Part shown: positions 48,501-59,231 of the stretch, one piece after another
Layout: each line of letters begins with the position of its first letter
Position numbering within the stretch: the first letter of the stretch is position 1
Notes under the pieces: generated by a model
Database searches by the model: none
The model's input: only the letters and a program-made list of their open reading frames with translations
Told to the model about the DNA's origin: nothing
Program-made: the position numbers and the translations under genes
DNA from: Phascolomyces articulosus
Taxonomy: Eukaryota; Mucoromycota; Mucoromycetes; Mucorales; Lichtheimiaceae
Direction: 5' to 3'
NCBI GenBank assembly: GCA_025677815.1
Contig: JAIXMP010000008.1
Location: 62,001 to 126,000, forward strand
DNA: 64,000 nt

Positions 48501-50338
48501 TTATTATTATATTTTGACCAATTTGATGATCATGACTCATTCATAGATGATGACTATAATTACTACTATAAACAAATTCAATTGCAATTATCATTATCTA
48601 TAATTTTTTTTACCTAAAATTAAAAATAATGAAATTCATTGTTTAGATAATGTGTGTGTAACTTGAAATTTTACAATAACCCTGAGCTGAGATTATAATA
48701 AATAAATTACGCGTCTGGTACAACGCATACACACACACACTTGTAATTTTGTGGGGTAAATCCCCCTTCTACTTCAAGTAACCATTCCCCCTTTCATTCC
48801 AACGATATAACTGGTGAATTCCATATCCTAAACCAAACCCCCAAACTTAAAAGAGACATTTATTCCGATACATCCCATTCTCAGTCACTTTTTTTTTGTG
48901 CTTCTCTAAAAGTATTGTAAAAAAAAAAACTCGTTCCCCACTTCTTGGCGTGTCGTCGTCAATAACGAGCAAACTATTGTTACTGCTGTTAAATAGGGGA
49001 AAAAGAACAATTATTATTACTTTTTAAATTAAAACTGAGATCAATGAGGATAGAACGATGACTATGATGGAAGATTTTAATGATAATTGGTAATTACTAC
49101 TTTATGACGTGATTTAATATTAATAATTAACATCATTTAACAAATAATCTTTTTAGTTTGACATATTCTTTTTTTTCTCTTGTCAAAATAATACTAAAAG
49201 TCCTGTGTGAGAGAAAGAAAATAAAACCAATTCTCTGGAATAATGACGTGTATTATTCAACATGGTAACACTGCATTAAACGTCTATCAAAAAAGACATT
49301 TTTCTTCTTCAATCACACTCCCAAGCCTTCTTACTACTTCCGACAAGCAAACGATAACGACCCCAACCCGATCCATTGATCTTTTTTTTTCTACATCACC
49401 CAAAATATCTTGTACTTCTTGAAGATGCTCATTTGACTTTTATCCGATGCATAAGATAGTTATCTATCAGATCTCCTCTTTTTTTTTTTAATAATAACAA
49501 TAAGGAATCCTACATCTACCGATATTATATTTATCTATCTACTTTATTACAACCATTGTTGAATCGTCACACTGCATTCTTTTGCATGAATTACAATCGC
49601 AAAAAAACCTTGCATTAAAAACATTTTTATTTACTGTATAAAATAGTATACTATTCTATAATATAAACTCAATCTTACAATTATCATCTTGTTGGGGTTA
49701 ACGATAATGAAGAAGGTATGTGTTTTTTTTACCCTCTATCCAGTATCATACTACTACAAATAGGTAATAAAATAATGCAGTGTTCAGTCATACCACTTCT
49801 TTTTTGCTTGTGTGTTGTGTCGTCCTAAAGTATATGTATAAAAAACTTTTACCGAGTCCTAATTTCATTAAATAATACTATCCTATTTCTAGATCTTACT
49901 ATATACCTCGATTTGAAATAAATATGTATGATTGGTGTTTCATCTTCTTCACCAATTCTTTTTTCCATCATCAAATAATAATACAATAACTATTTTACCA
50001 TTATCAACTGCAAACAATGATTAAGAATTAAAAAAAAGGTCGTAATATGCACCCCTATCTTGATTTTGAAGATAATGCATCATGAGGAGGATCTATGACT
50101 CTATCGTCGGAAAAATTTATTTTAAATTCCAAGAAATGACCGTTTTTTTTTTCAAGGATCAATTATTTTGCTACTATTAGATTTATATAATATACGTTTG
50201 ATGATTTCTGAATATTACTATTTATTAGTTAGAAGTATGATAATTTCTGTGATTAAAGGAATAGATATTATATAGCCCATAGTACTTTTGATGCAAGCAA
50301 TGCCTTTTTTTTTATGGATTTTGCAAATAAAAAATTAT
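45533..50338. other. 4.8-kb gene-poor region
   Basis: No gene can be supported. Homopolymer tracts are dense (T and A runs of 8-17), with T8A8 at 46929-46944, TAC/CTA triplet runs at about 46210-46230 and 47465-47485, and an (ATA)n run at 48462-48481. An open frame at 47673-47975 on the minus strand has no recognisable features. Part of the left end must hold the Ggc1 promoter. Confidence 0.55.
48462..48481. repeat. (ATA)n microsatellite
   Basis: About seven ATA units. Confidence 0.75.
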
Positions 50339-52084
50339 TTATTGTATTAAATAGGTTTGTTTTGTTAAATTACAATCAGAGAAAAAATCATTTGCATGGT
50401 GTAAAGTGAGTAGACCAATCGCTTTATAATATTCTTCTCCTTGCTTTTTCTTGATGATTGGATGATAAAAATATCCATAACCTGTATATTCACTTTTATT
50501 ACGAAAGGGAATCTCAGAAAGAACCACATAGTGTGCAGAAGGATCATCGATCTCTTCAGTTAAACGATTGAATGAAAATAATGGATAGCTAATGATAGAA
50601 TATCCATGGTCATCTATAGCATGACGCCACCAAAATAAGGTTTCTTTTTTTATCTCCACGAACATGGCTATTTCTTGTAATTCATGACAAAATAGACAAT
50701 CATTGTAGTAATCTTTTTTTTCTTTGTTAAAGAGAGCATTATAACTTTTATAGGGTAATCGAATCAATTTTTTTGTTCCTTTGGATATTCCTCCGTCGTC
50801 ATCCTTGAATTGAGCATACACACAGAGACTGTAATTACCTTGCTCACAATAGGTGTCATAAACAAAATCATTAGGAAGAGGTGGAATATCCTCTTTTTGT
50901 AATATAAAAGGAGGTTGATGATGATGAATCGTAATGCCAGCACACATAACATACATAGTTTTTCCAATAATAGTGTAATTTTGAAATGTTGTTGGTGTTA
51001 CCATTTCTACATATAGGATGTATATTTGATGAACACCTGTCCATGAGGGCAAAAATGTGTATTTGTTCATAGTGGACGTGTAACTGTAATCATGAATACT
51101 TGGTTTTCTAAACGCCAATAGACTAAGACTTTTTTTAGCCAAAAGACTATAAAAGTGAACCATCAAGTTTTCATAGGGTTTATCGTAATCAATATCGATT
51201 TGGTCAACAATATCAGGAGGGAAAAGATGAAGCAATGCAAAAACGCGGTCATGTTCCTTGGTGCTTGTTCGTTGATGGGCATGATGAAGAATTTCACACA
51301 TACTGAGTTCCGATAATGGTTTTTTTAATTCACGTAAACCAATAGGAGCACCATCCATATCTTTCAAAAACAAATGCGTGTTTTGACCAACAAAAAGTAA
51401 TCTTTTTGATTTGATTCCTTCTTCCAAAGTCCATAAACGTTTGAAATATTGACATTGGTGCATCTTTCCTTCAGCTTCAAAAGAATTGCAAAAGGAGGTC
51501 ATGAATTCAAAATTTGAATCTTCATGCTTCATATGAAATTCAGGTACCAGGGCGACAGTACAATAAGCATTGCTGTAGATATGATGCATCATACGTATTT
51601 CATGTTGTTTTTCGTTTTTATCGTCTTGATTGATACACATTTGATCGTACCATAGATATTTGATGTTGAATTGTTGACATATACATTGGATGATATCTTC
51701 AAAGGAGGCATATTTCACTTTGCCTGAAGGAGGAGGAATGCCTTCGTCATTGCTTTTTTGAAAGAAATGATAAAAGAGTAGCTTGATTCTATTGACAGGA
51801 GAAATAATTTTATGTTTTCGTTCATCAATTCGTTTTTCTTTTCCTGTCGTTTTATCCAATACACTCTCGCCAGATTGATTCCATGAGTAGGATAATGCAC
51901 AGTATCCTTGCTTTACTTGAGATCCATAAACCACTTGCATATCTGAGATACGGACCAGTTTGGTAGGCATAAAATCTGTTTTAGCAAGTTTCCTTGGTAG
52001 TTTTTTGGGTGGTTGATGATGACGTCTGGCGACAGGAAACTTTTTGCTTTTAATCCAATGAGCTTTTTCATATTCAATGTACAT
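50339..52084 (-). CDS. HET-domain protein (HET copy 2, intact)
   Basis: Single exon of 581 residues. HET domain motifs occur in order: GYCALSYSWNQSG (60-72), IKYLWYDQMCINQD, MMHHIYSNAYCTVALVPE, FKRLWTLEEGIKSKRLLFVG and RTSTKEHDRVFALLHLFPP. The C-terminal region contains LPSWTGV and is shared with the broken copy at 25659-27463, including the length of the linker. In filamentous ascomycetes HET-domain proteins trigger programmed cell death on non-self contact; the domain is rarer in early-diverging fungi and no role is established here. The gene lies 744 bases downstream of an F-box gene on the same strand, the same order as for copy 1. Confidence 0.85.
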   Translation of the reverse strand: MYIEYEKAHWIKSKKFPVARRHHQPPKKLPRKLAKTDFMPTKLVRISDMQVVYGSQVKQGYCALSYSWNQSGESVLDKTTGKEKRIDERKHKIISPVNRIKLLFYHFFQKSNDEGIPPPSGKVKYASFEDIIQCICQQFNIKYLWYDQMCINQDDKNEKQHEIRMMHHIYSNAYCTVALVPEFHMKHEDSNFEFMTSFCNSFEAEGKMHQCQYFKRLWTLEEGIKSKRLLFVGQNTHLFLKDMDGAPIGLRELKKPLSELSMCEILHHAHQRTSTKEHDRVFALLHLFPPDIVDQIDIDYDKPYENLMVHFYSLLAKKSLSLLAFRKPSIHDYSYTSTMNKYTFLPSWTGVHQIYILYVEMVTPTTFQNYTIIGKTMYVMCAGITIHHHQPPFILQKEDIPPLPNDFVYDTYCEQGNYSLCVYAQFKDDDGGISKGTKKLIRLPYKSYNALFNKEKKDYYNDCLFCHELQEIAMFVEIKKETLFWWRHAIDDHGYSIISYPLFSFNRLTEEIDDPSAHYVVLSEIPFRNKSEYTGYGYFYHPIIKKKQGEEYYKAIGLLTLHHANDFFSDCNLTKQTYLIQ

Positions 52085-52827
52085 AATGATGATAGAATAC
52101 TATCTGATGATCTGGTTTTTTTTTAAAAGTTATTAGTTTAAAAAAGTAGTACTTCACCAAGTATAATTTACTACTTACAGGAATTTATTATGGTGGTGTT
52201 TTATCAAAAGAAACAGAAAGAAAAGTAAAAAGATACAACAAGTAGGGAGGTGTATAAATATAATTTGCATGGCTCAGTTATAAATTTGATACGAATGTAT
52301 GTATTCTTGTTATGGATGGTGCATGCATCGTTATATATAATCTACTTTTTTTAAAATATATATAAAAATATATTTATTGTATGGAATAACAAGGTACGAA
52401 TAAATTATATAGAATATCCTATTTAAAATAAGAATCATAATCTATTTCATTATATGGAACAATCGACAGTTACCCTTGTCAGCTAGAAAATGTTCCTGAT
52501 AAAAAAGCTTATATGCACCGTTTTATTCGTATAGGTATAAAAGCCTTTTGAAAAAACAAACAAATCTGCAGCCACATGCATCCACAAACATACAAAATGT
52601 TAAATATATATACATTCACCGCCTGTATACAATATTCAAAAAAAAATAGGCCCAAGATCCAACATACTTGAAAATCTTTCATATTGTACCAAACATATGA
52701 CATCATAACGAGAAGAGAATATAGGATTTATATATCCATATGAATTTATTACTACCCATGGTTATTAATTTAAATATATAACGCTAAATAGAAGCAGCGC
52801 GAGAAATACAATAGAATATTTCTATTA
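52085..52827. other. Intergenic region between HET copy 2 and F-box A2
   Basis: No gene. AT-rich; the right side is the 3' flank of the F-box gene and the left side the HET promoter. Confidence 0.55.
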
Positions 52828-54549
52828 TTATAGGTTACCTACAAACAGTGTATAACTCACAGAAGTATGATTAAGCATTTGATCCGCATAGGCAATCGCT
52901 TCTTTTGCTTCTGTTTGTCCTCGCTCAATACATATTTTCAATGTACCAAGTGGATGATCCTTCCAAGCATCCGCCATCTTTTGGATTGTATTGTTTTTCA
53001 ATTGTCTATGTCCAAATACAAGTTGATCCAACACTTGAACCTTTTTTGATAATGATTCCAAAGCATGACTTAGTACCTCATTATCAAACCCAATGAAACA
53101 TACATAATCCATATGTGATTGAAATCGATAATGAATGATCCGTTCCAAATCGTACCCAGTCAATGCGTAACACCCAGCAAACTTGACAATTTTTAACGAT
53201 GGAAGACAATCCTTTTTGATGTTGCTTTTACTCTTCTTTTGATTGTCATCTTCCAATGTATGATCATCTACCTTTGCTGTTGTTTCTGGATTGGTCGTCA
53301 TGGATACGGATTTTGAACATTTTAAACCCATATAAAGTAGTACAAGTTGCTCCAAGCAAGGAAAATTATCCAAAACAAGATCCATGTCAAACCTAGGGGC
53401 ACCTACATCTTGTCTTCTTCGACGATATCGAGTACAACTATCTTCAATGACCATTGATTTAAGAAATGGTGCCCTTAACACCAAATCATTCCCCACCATG
53501 CGTTCGATCGTTTGAAATGCTTGTTCTGAAGAAAAATCCATTTTACTGTAAAACGCATTTAGATCAGCCACCTTGGGTATATTCTTTTTTAAAAAACGTT
53601 CCACACTTGTCACATCAATATATTCATCATCAAATGCCAACCCTATTCGTTGATTGGATTGGGTATTCATATAGTCTGTTGGAAATCGGTTACCCACAAC
53701 AAGCGGGGGACCTAGCCAAATGGTTCGTAAGGATGGAAATAATATTTGATCTTCCATCCAATCCAATAATCCGTCACATTGAAAAGGTTTTGTCAAATAA
53801 AGATGTTCAAGTCCAGTGAATAATGGAAGAAGCTGTTTGAGTGCAGTTTCTGATAAATTTGTAGGCAAGGTGATACGAAGTTCTCGTAAATGTTTCATGG
53901 ATGTAGTAATGTGTGAATTCAAACGTATCTTGTATATGCTCGTTTCTTTTCGGTATCGATAGTATAAAGTAGCTGTGTTACGATATTGAAGACGCGTGAG
54001 ATTGGGACATGTTGTGAATAGTGTATAAAAGATGTCATCAGTACTGCTTTGAAATGTCGCCATAATATTTAAATCCCTTATAGCAGATCCCGTTTGATAA
54101 AGCAGACGTTCAAAATGGAGTCCACTGTATACAGAAACCACTAAAAAAAACCAACAATCATCAATGTTTTTTTTTTTTGGTATGGATTTGTGGGGTAAAA
54201 TACTACGATCACTTTTTTTATATATATTAGACTTACATGAATGTATCTTTGAACAACCCAACTTGATAAGAAATTCAATATCTTTTCGCTCAGACGTTCG
54301 TCCCACTTCTACAATATGGATATCTTGACCATTGATTTTATATGGAGCAAGAGCATCAGCAAGACTATCATCACATTCCGAAATGTCATTCCACATGGTG
54401 GATGATGATAAGAAAAGTGAATGCCATGCTTTACTGACTTGTGTGCATCGTATACGATAGAGTAAAGGTATACGGAGAATAATATCGTCTAGGATTTCAT
54501 GAGGTAATTCTGTAAGAAGTGATCTTCTATCGTTTGGTGCCTGAAGCAT
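52828..54549 (-). CDS. F-box protein (family A, copy 2)
   Basis: Exons 54549-54237 and 54140-52828 give 541 residues. The start at MLQAPND is chosen because 23 upstream codons come from leader-like sequence. The F-box is at about 13-56 (LTELPHEILDDIILRIPLLY, then RCTQVSKAW and MWNDIS). The body has leucine-rich segments: LRELRITLP, LEHLYLTKP, LRTIWLGPP and LEQLVLLYMG. The intron of 96 bases has no in-frame stop and a length divisible by three, so the frame also reads through it. Splicing at GTAAGT and TTTTAG gives the same joint and phase as the other three family members. Presumed SCF substrate receptor; target unknown. Confidence 0.83.
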   Translation of the reverse strand: MLQAPNDRRSLLTELPHEILDDIILRIPLLYRIRCTQVSKAWHSLFLSSSTMWNDISECDDSLADALAPYKINGQDIHIVEVGRTSERKDIEFLIKLGCSKIHSCKSNIYKKSDRSILPHKSIPKKKNIDDCWFFLVVSVYSGLHFERLLYQTGSAIRDLNIMATFQSSTDDIFYTLFTTCPNLTRLQYRNTATLYYRYRKETSIYKIRLNSHITTSMKHLRELRITLPTNLSETALKQLLPLFTGLEHLYLTKPFQCDGLLDWMEDQILFPSLRTIWLGPPLVVGNRFPTDYMNTQSNQRIGLAFDDEYIDVTSVERFLKKNIPKVADLNAFYSKMDFSSEQAFQTIERMVGNDLVLRAPFLKSMVIEDSCTRYRRRRQDVGAPRFDMDLVLDNFPCLEQLVLLYMGLKCSKSVSMTTNPETTAKVDDHTLEDDNQKKSKSNIKKDCLPSLKIVKFAGCYALTGYDLERIIHYRFQSHMDYVCFIGFDNEVLSHALESLSKKVQVLDQLVFGHRQLKNNTIQKMADAWKDHPLGTLKICIERGQTEAKEAIAYADQMLNHTSVSYTLFVGNL

Positions 54550-55494
54550 AATAGCTGTGTTCTTTTTTTTTATTATTTGTATAAGTGGAACAAATAGAAT
54601 ATTGGCTTTGTATATCACACACCTACTTGAAAACCTTTATAGTATATAACTTAGCCACAGACTGTTTTATGTCCATATATGATTCTTACTATAGTTATAT
54701 ACCTCTTATTTTCAACATTATTCAATTCTCTTTGACGGTTTAATATATAACTTGAAGATAAATATACAAAAAGTACATAATATTATCCATGTTATGAGCA
54801 GCGTAAATTGAAAAACATGATATTTAGAGTTTTACCATTATTTAACGTATGCGACCATGATTTTAACATTACCTAAGATTAACAAGATTAAGATTTAACA
54901 TGATTTGGTTGACCTTTTTTTTTATGGCAGAGACTTATATGTAGCTGAAAAGATAATATAATTATTTATAAGGGATGAATCAAAATTATTGAACAACGTA
55001 GTTAAATATTGAGCGATTAATACCGGTATTGATTTGTATTGGGAATGAGGGGGTACGTTTTAATTTGCTAAAGACATTCTTGATTTCATTATCTATCCAT
55101 TTTATTTGATTATTTCTAATCAAAGACGATAGAGTAGGAGAGAGATACACGGTATTATTGTAGCCACGTACTCGACTTGCATCAGTTTTTTTTGTTGATA
55201 GTTATATCATGATGTAAAGATATGAAACAAAAAATGCAAATGAAAACTATTTAATTTGGTGCACAACTTATTATTTTTAAACAGAATGTTTTTTTTTGTT
55301 CAAGTGCGAATGAATCATAATAATATTTAGGTAGTACGTACATCATGGTTTTAAAAACTGTCAAAAATAAAATAATGTCGCGTGCATTTTTTTTTCAGTA
55401 TAAAGTTTTATACACATTATTATCCTCCATTTCAAAATGATCTCTTTTTTTCCTTTTCTGCAATCTTTATTCAAATGTCATTACGAAAAAACAA

Positions 55495-55526
<32 letters not shown>

Positions 55527-55896
55527 CTTTTAATAAAATAAATAGCACACGCACGTTCAAGTTGAACACTATTTTTTATATTATGTATTATAAACAACCT
55601 TTCGTTTGCAATAGCAACGCGTTTGATCTGTGCGATACTTTATTATTATTCTTCATTACGATAATTAATAAAAAACTACGTTTATATACAGTTTGAAACA
55701 AAATGTAAAAGTTCATGGTTTGAACATTAACATTTTATTATTATTTAAAATAATAGAGACTATTACCATTATCATAAAATAATAGTAGTATTTTTTTTAT
55801 CATTTTCTTATTAGATTATTTTCTTCATTTTGCAGATGAAGAAAAAAAATGCCACAAAAAAAAAAAGAAGAAACTTCCAAGAGCTTAACGAAAAGC
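54550..55896. other. Intergenic region
   Basis: No gene supported. It has a (GA)n/GATA-like patch at about 55493-55530 and AT-rich flanks. Confidence 0.5.
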
Positions 55897-56351
55897 TTAC
55901 ATAGGCCAACTGTTTGCGAAAGAGGATAGAGGGCACAAGGCTGTCTTCCTCTTTACTCCAGGGACAATTGCCGTCATGGATCCCTGGCCAGGATAAAGAA
56001 AAAAAAAAGGAAAAAGAGAAAAGAAGAAAATGAGTGATATCAGAGGTCTTTTTATATCTTTTTTTCTTAAGTGACTGTTTTCAATTCTGGTGTTGAATTT
56101 CAATTGCTGCGGCAGGCAATAGCCTTCATATATAAAAAAATAGGGTATATGAACAAAAACTTGTAGAGGATGATAATTTGAAAGAAACGATGAACGGTAA
56201 AGAAGTATAAAAATGTATTTTGGTGATCTTGCATGAATTTTATATAATTCTTAGTCTCACCCAAATGTGTTTCACATTCAGCTCCGATGGAAGCACAGGT
56301 CTTCAACCCCTTTTGTATAAATTTGCTACGCTTGAAGATAATATCTAGCAA
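55897..56351 (-). pseudogene. Coding fragments, one Myb-like (uncertain)
   Basis: On the minus strand, 56351 to about 56262 reads FKRSKFIQKGLKTCASIGAE and then CETHLG, up to a possible GTGAGA donor. After a CCAG near 55985 a second piece reads IHDGNCPWSKEEDSLVPSIL in one frame. This resembles the W-S-K-E-E-D start of a Myb/SANT repeat, but nothing further supports it. Another frame in the same place ends in a stop. This is probably a remnant. Confidence 0.25.
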
Positions 56352-57006
56352 TTGTATATTATAGGTACAAAGGTATTAATGTCGTTTGATAGAATTTTAT
56401 TCTTTTATAGGAAGAAGTTATTGGAAAATGATTACTGTGGCGAGAAAAAGAGAATAAATCGTATCTTGAACTACTGACAGCAACATGAATAATTTTTTTT
56501 ATATGGAAAGGTTAATTATTATTAATTAACAATAATGTTGTACTTATTATTCTTAATGATAAACCATCGTAGACTTCATTTACATAACGATATATTGTTG
56601 TTATATTGGACCCATTAAATCATTGTGAAATAAGTAATGCAAATCCAACACTGTATATTTACACATGAGTTCTACTGAAAAGCGTGATAAATGAGAAAGT
56701 AGGTAAGAATAATGAAATAGCTGTCAATAAAACGACATGAAAAGATCTTTATATACGTTGAAATATAAGAGGGGTTCCAACTAAGGTTTATATATACTAC
56801 GACCAATGTTCTATCATTCTATTCGCGACAATACATTCATTCGTATAAACTTGATGCAACCTGTGGAGCACTGCACTGATGATGGCTAGTTATATTGGAT
56901 TGAATTTGCCGTCCAGTGTTCTTCAACAAAAAAACAGACAATAACTTTTATTAAAATTAATTACTTTAATAAATTGGCGGTTATACAACAAGAAGGTATT
57001 ATCATT
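56352..57006. other. Intergenic region
   Basis: 3' side of F-box A3. No gene found. Confidence 0.5.
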
Positions 57007-58735
57007 TTACCAATATTCTCTATCATAGACAATTAATGGAGGGTGATCTACAACTGTGTTTTTTAGGTTTTGCTCCGCATAAAGAATATCGTCATCATGC
57101 GATTCTATTTCAAATGGGTACAGATAGAGGCGAAGGGAAGAAAGGCTTTTGTTCAACCAAGCATCTGTTGTCCTAAAGACGGTATTGCAATCCAACTCCT
57201 TCTGCCCAAATTCAAGTTGCCCCAAAGATTGTACATTTTCAGCCATTGCATCCAGAGCATCATCCAGCAAATCATCAAGACCCTTAAAACGTACATAATC
57301 CATCTTTTGTTGAAATCGATTGATGCATGTCATCAAGGTGTTTCTAGAAAGCCCTTTACAATAATCGAACTCGACCGCTTTCAATGACCGATAATAATTC
57401 CTTCCTTTACTTTCAATATTTTCTTTAGATGAAGATGTTGTGGTTGTTGTATCTTTTAGATTAATTCGTAAGAGAGTCAGTTGTTCCAGGGAAGGAAAAT
57501 GTGACAAAACAGGATCCAGATCAAATTTTGGAAACGCAAGATTCATTCCTGGAACAAGAATACGTCCTGCAAAATTTTCAATGATTAAGGATCGAAGATG
57601 ATAAGCAGCTGTTACTAGATCTTGATTAATAAAACGTTGCATTGCACTGAATGTTGTTTTGGAACTATAGTCGACAGTTGTCTGAAAAACGTCTATTATT
57701 GATGCATGTTTTTTCAAAAATCGATCCACACTGTTTGGATGAATCGTGCCACAGTTGTAAGCAAACGATTTGCGTCCATGTTTTCCATAAATAACGCCTG
57801 TCCTGAAATTCACCCGATGGATCATGCTACTGTCTATATGGGCTCTTCTTGGTGGTCGCATAAACCAAACAGTTTGTAATAATGGGAAAGTATCATCAAC
57901 CCAATCCAAAATTCCTTGATAATGATCATTGCTTCCATCTGAATAAATCCCTTCTATATAAAGGTGTTTTAATCCGGTGAAATATGAAACAAGTTCCTTG
58001 AATAAGGTTTGTTTCATTGGTAACGGTTGTGAAATATAAAGTATTTTTAATCGTTTCATGGCTTCCGTTGCTTCGTTATCCATCTTGATTGTTTTATTGC
58101 TGGGTACTTGACTTGGATTGCTGTAATCAACAAGTTGCGCGTTGGTGGTGAAATAATGGATTTCAAGACGAGTTAGGTTTGGGCAGAAGTTAAATATCAT
58201 GGAATAGCATGCTTCGGTAGTTAGTTGTGCTATCATCATAATTTCCAAGTCTGTTAATGCATGTCCGGTCATAGAAAGCAACGCATTTTGAGTTGATTCA
58301 CGGTATGCAATAATTACTATAATAAAATAACATTATACGCTTTGTTTGTTTTTTTTTTTTTCGTGGTTTTTTATAGATCGATTTGATAAAGGAGAGGGAA
58401 AGTGTATTAAGAATAAAGATGTACATACACGAGCGGATACTGGAAGCCTGCTTCTGTAAAAGAAATTCAGCGTCATTAGGATTATCTTCCAACAATTTGA
58501 CTTTTTGGATATCTTTGCCATTGATTTCATATTGTGCTAGATTGCGTGCAATATTAGAACAACTTGAAATGTCGGCCCACATGCTGGAGGAGGATAGAAG
58601 TAGAGAACGCCAAGTTTTACAAACTTGCGTGCATTGTAAACGATTGTGTAAAGATAATTGTGCAATAATATGGTTTATTATTTCATAAGGAAATTTTGTA
58701 AGGAATGAATTATCATCGTTTATTGCATGAAGCAT
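57007..58735 (-). CDS. F-box protein (family A, copy 3)
   Basis: Exons 58735-58429 and 58316-57007 give 538 residues. The F-box is at about 12-56 (LTKFPYEIINHIIAQLSLHN, then QCTQVCKTWRSLL and MWADIS). A conserved NGKDIQKVKLLED stretch precedes the intron, whose donor is GTATGT after IRS, in phase 1. The body carries leucine-rich segments (LTRLEIHYF, LKILYISQP, LKHLYIEGI, LEQLTLLRI). A C-terminal block (LLDDALDAMAENVQSLGQLE) is nearly the same as in copy 4 at 61936, so these two are the most recent duplicates. Presumed SCF adaptor with unknown target. Confidence 0.85.
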
Positions 58736-59052
58736 TACAGCAAGTTTTTGTGTGTGTAAAATGTTATGGATGGCTTTTTGGCCACGCGTCTTTCAAACCT
58801 GATTACGTTTTCCATTTATAGTAACTAATACAATGCACGCGCGCCACACTACGATACATCTCGCAGCGCAAGATTATATAAAATCACTTTATGCAACACG
58901 GGTTAGTCTCCATAAATAATGCTGTATTTGCTACATGAATAACAGGGAAAGGTCATTAATAAAGTTCCCAGAAAGATGAAATATTTCGTTCAAAAGGTTG
59001 TATGATTTGCCCATTCTATTTTTCAACAAAGATATCATTTTTTACATTATTA
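58736..59052. other. Promoter side of F-box A3 up to the transposon edge
   Basis: No gene. It ends at TATTA, the putative target duplication of the Harbinger element. Confidence 0.5.
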
Positions 59053-59067
59053 GGGGGTTTCAAAAAT
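59053..59067 (+). repeat. Harbinger terminal inverted repeat, left
   Basis: GGGGGTTTCAAAAAT, matched by the right end at 61862-61876. Beyond 15 bases the ends diverge but share GCAGTTTTC motifs. Confidence 0.85.
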
Positions 59068-59105
59068 AAAATTTCGTCGCAGTTTTCGTGAAATCGACGA
59101 AAATG

Positions 59106-59135
59106 AAAACTGCGTCTCATGAGACGCAGTTTTCA
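59106..59135. repeat. 30-bp perfect palindrome in the transposon left end
   Basis: GAAAACTGCGTCTCA followed at once by its reverse complement. It overlaps a direct repeat of the kind CGCAGTTTTCxTGAAATCGA seen at 59078 and 59126, and a related GCAGTTTTC motif lies near the right end. It is probably a transposase or Myb-protein binding site. Confidence 0.8.
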
Positions 59136-59231
59136 TGAAATCGATGTCGGAGTGTGTTCCTGGGGATTTATGTCAAAATCGCTATTTTGTTTAGTTATTT
59201 TTTAGCTTTAATTTTTTTTTGAAATTTCTGT

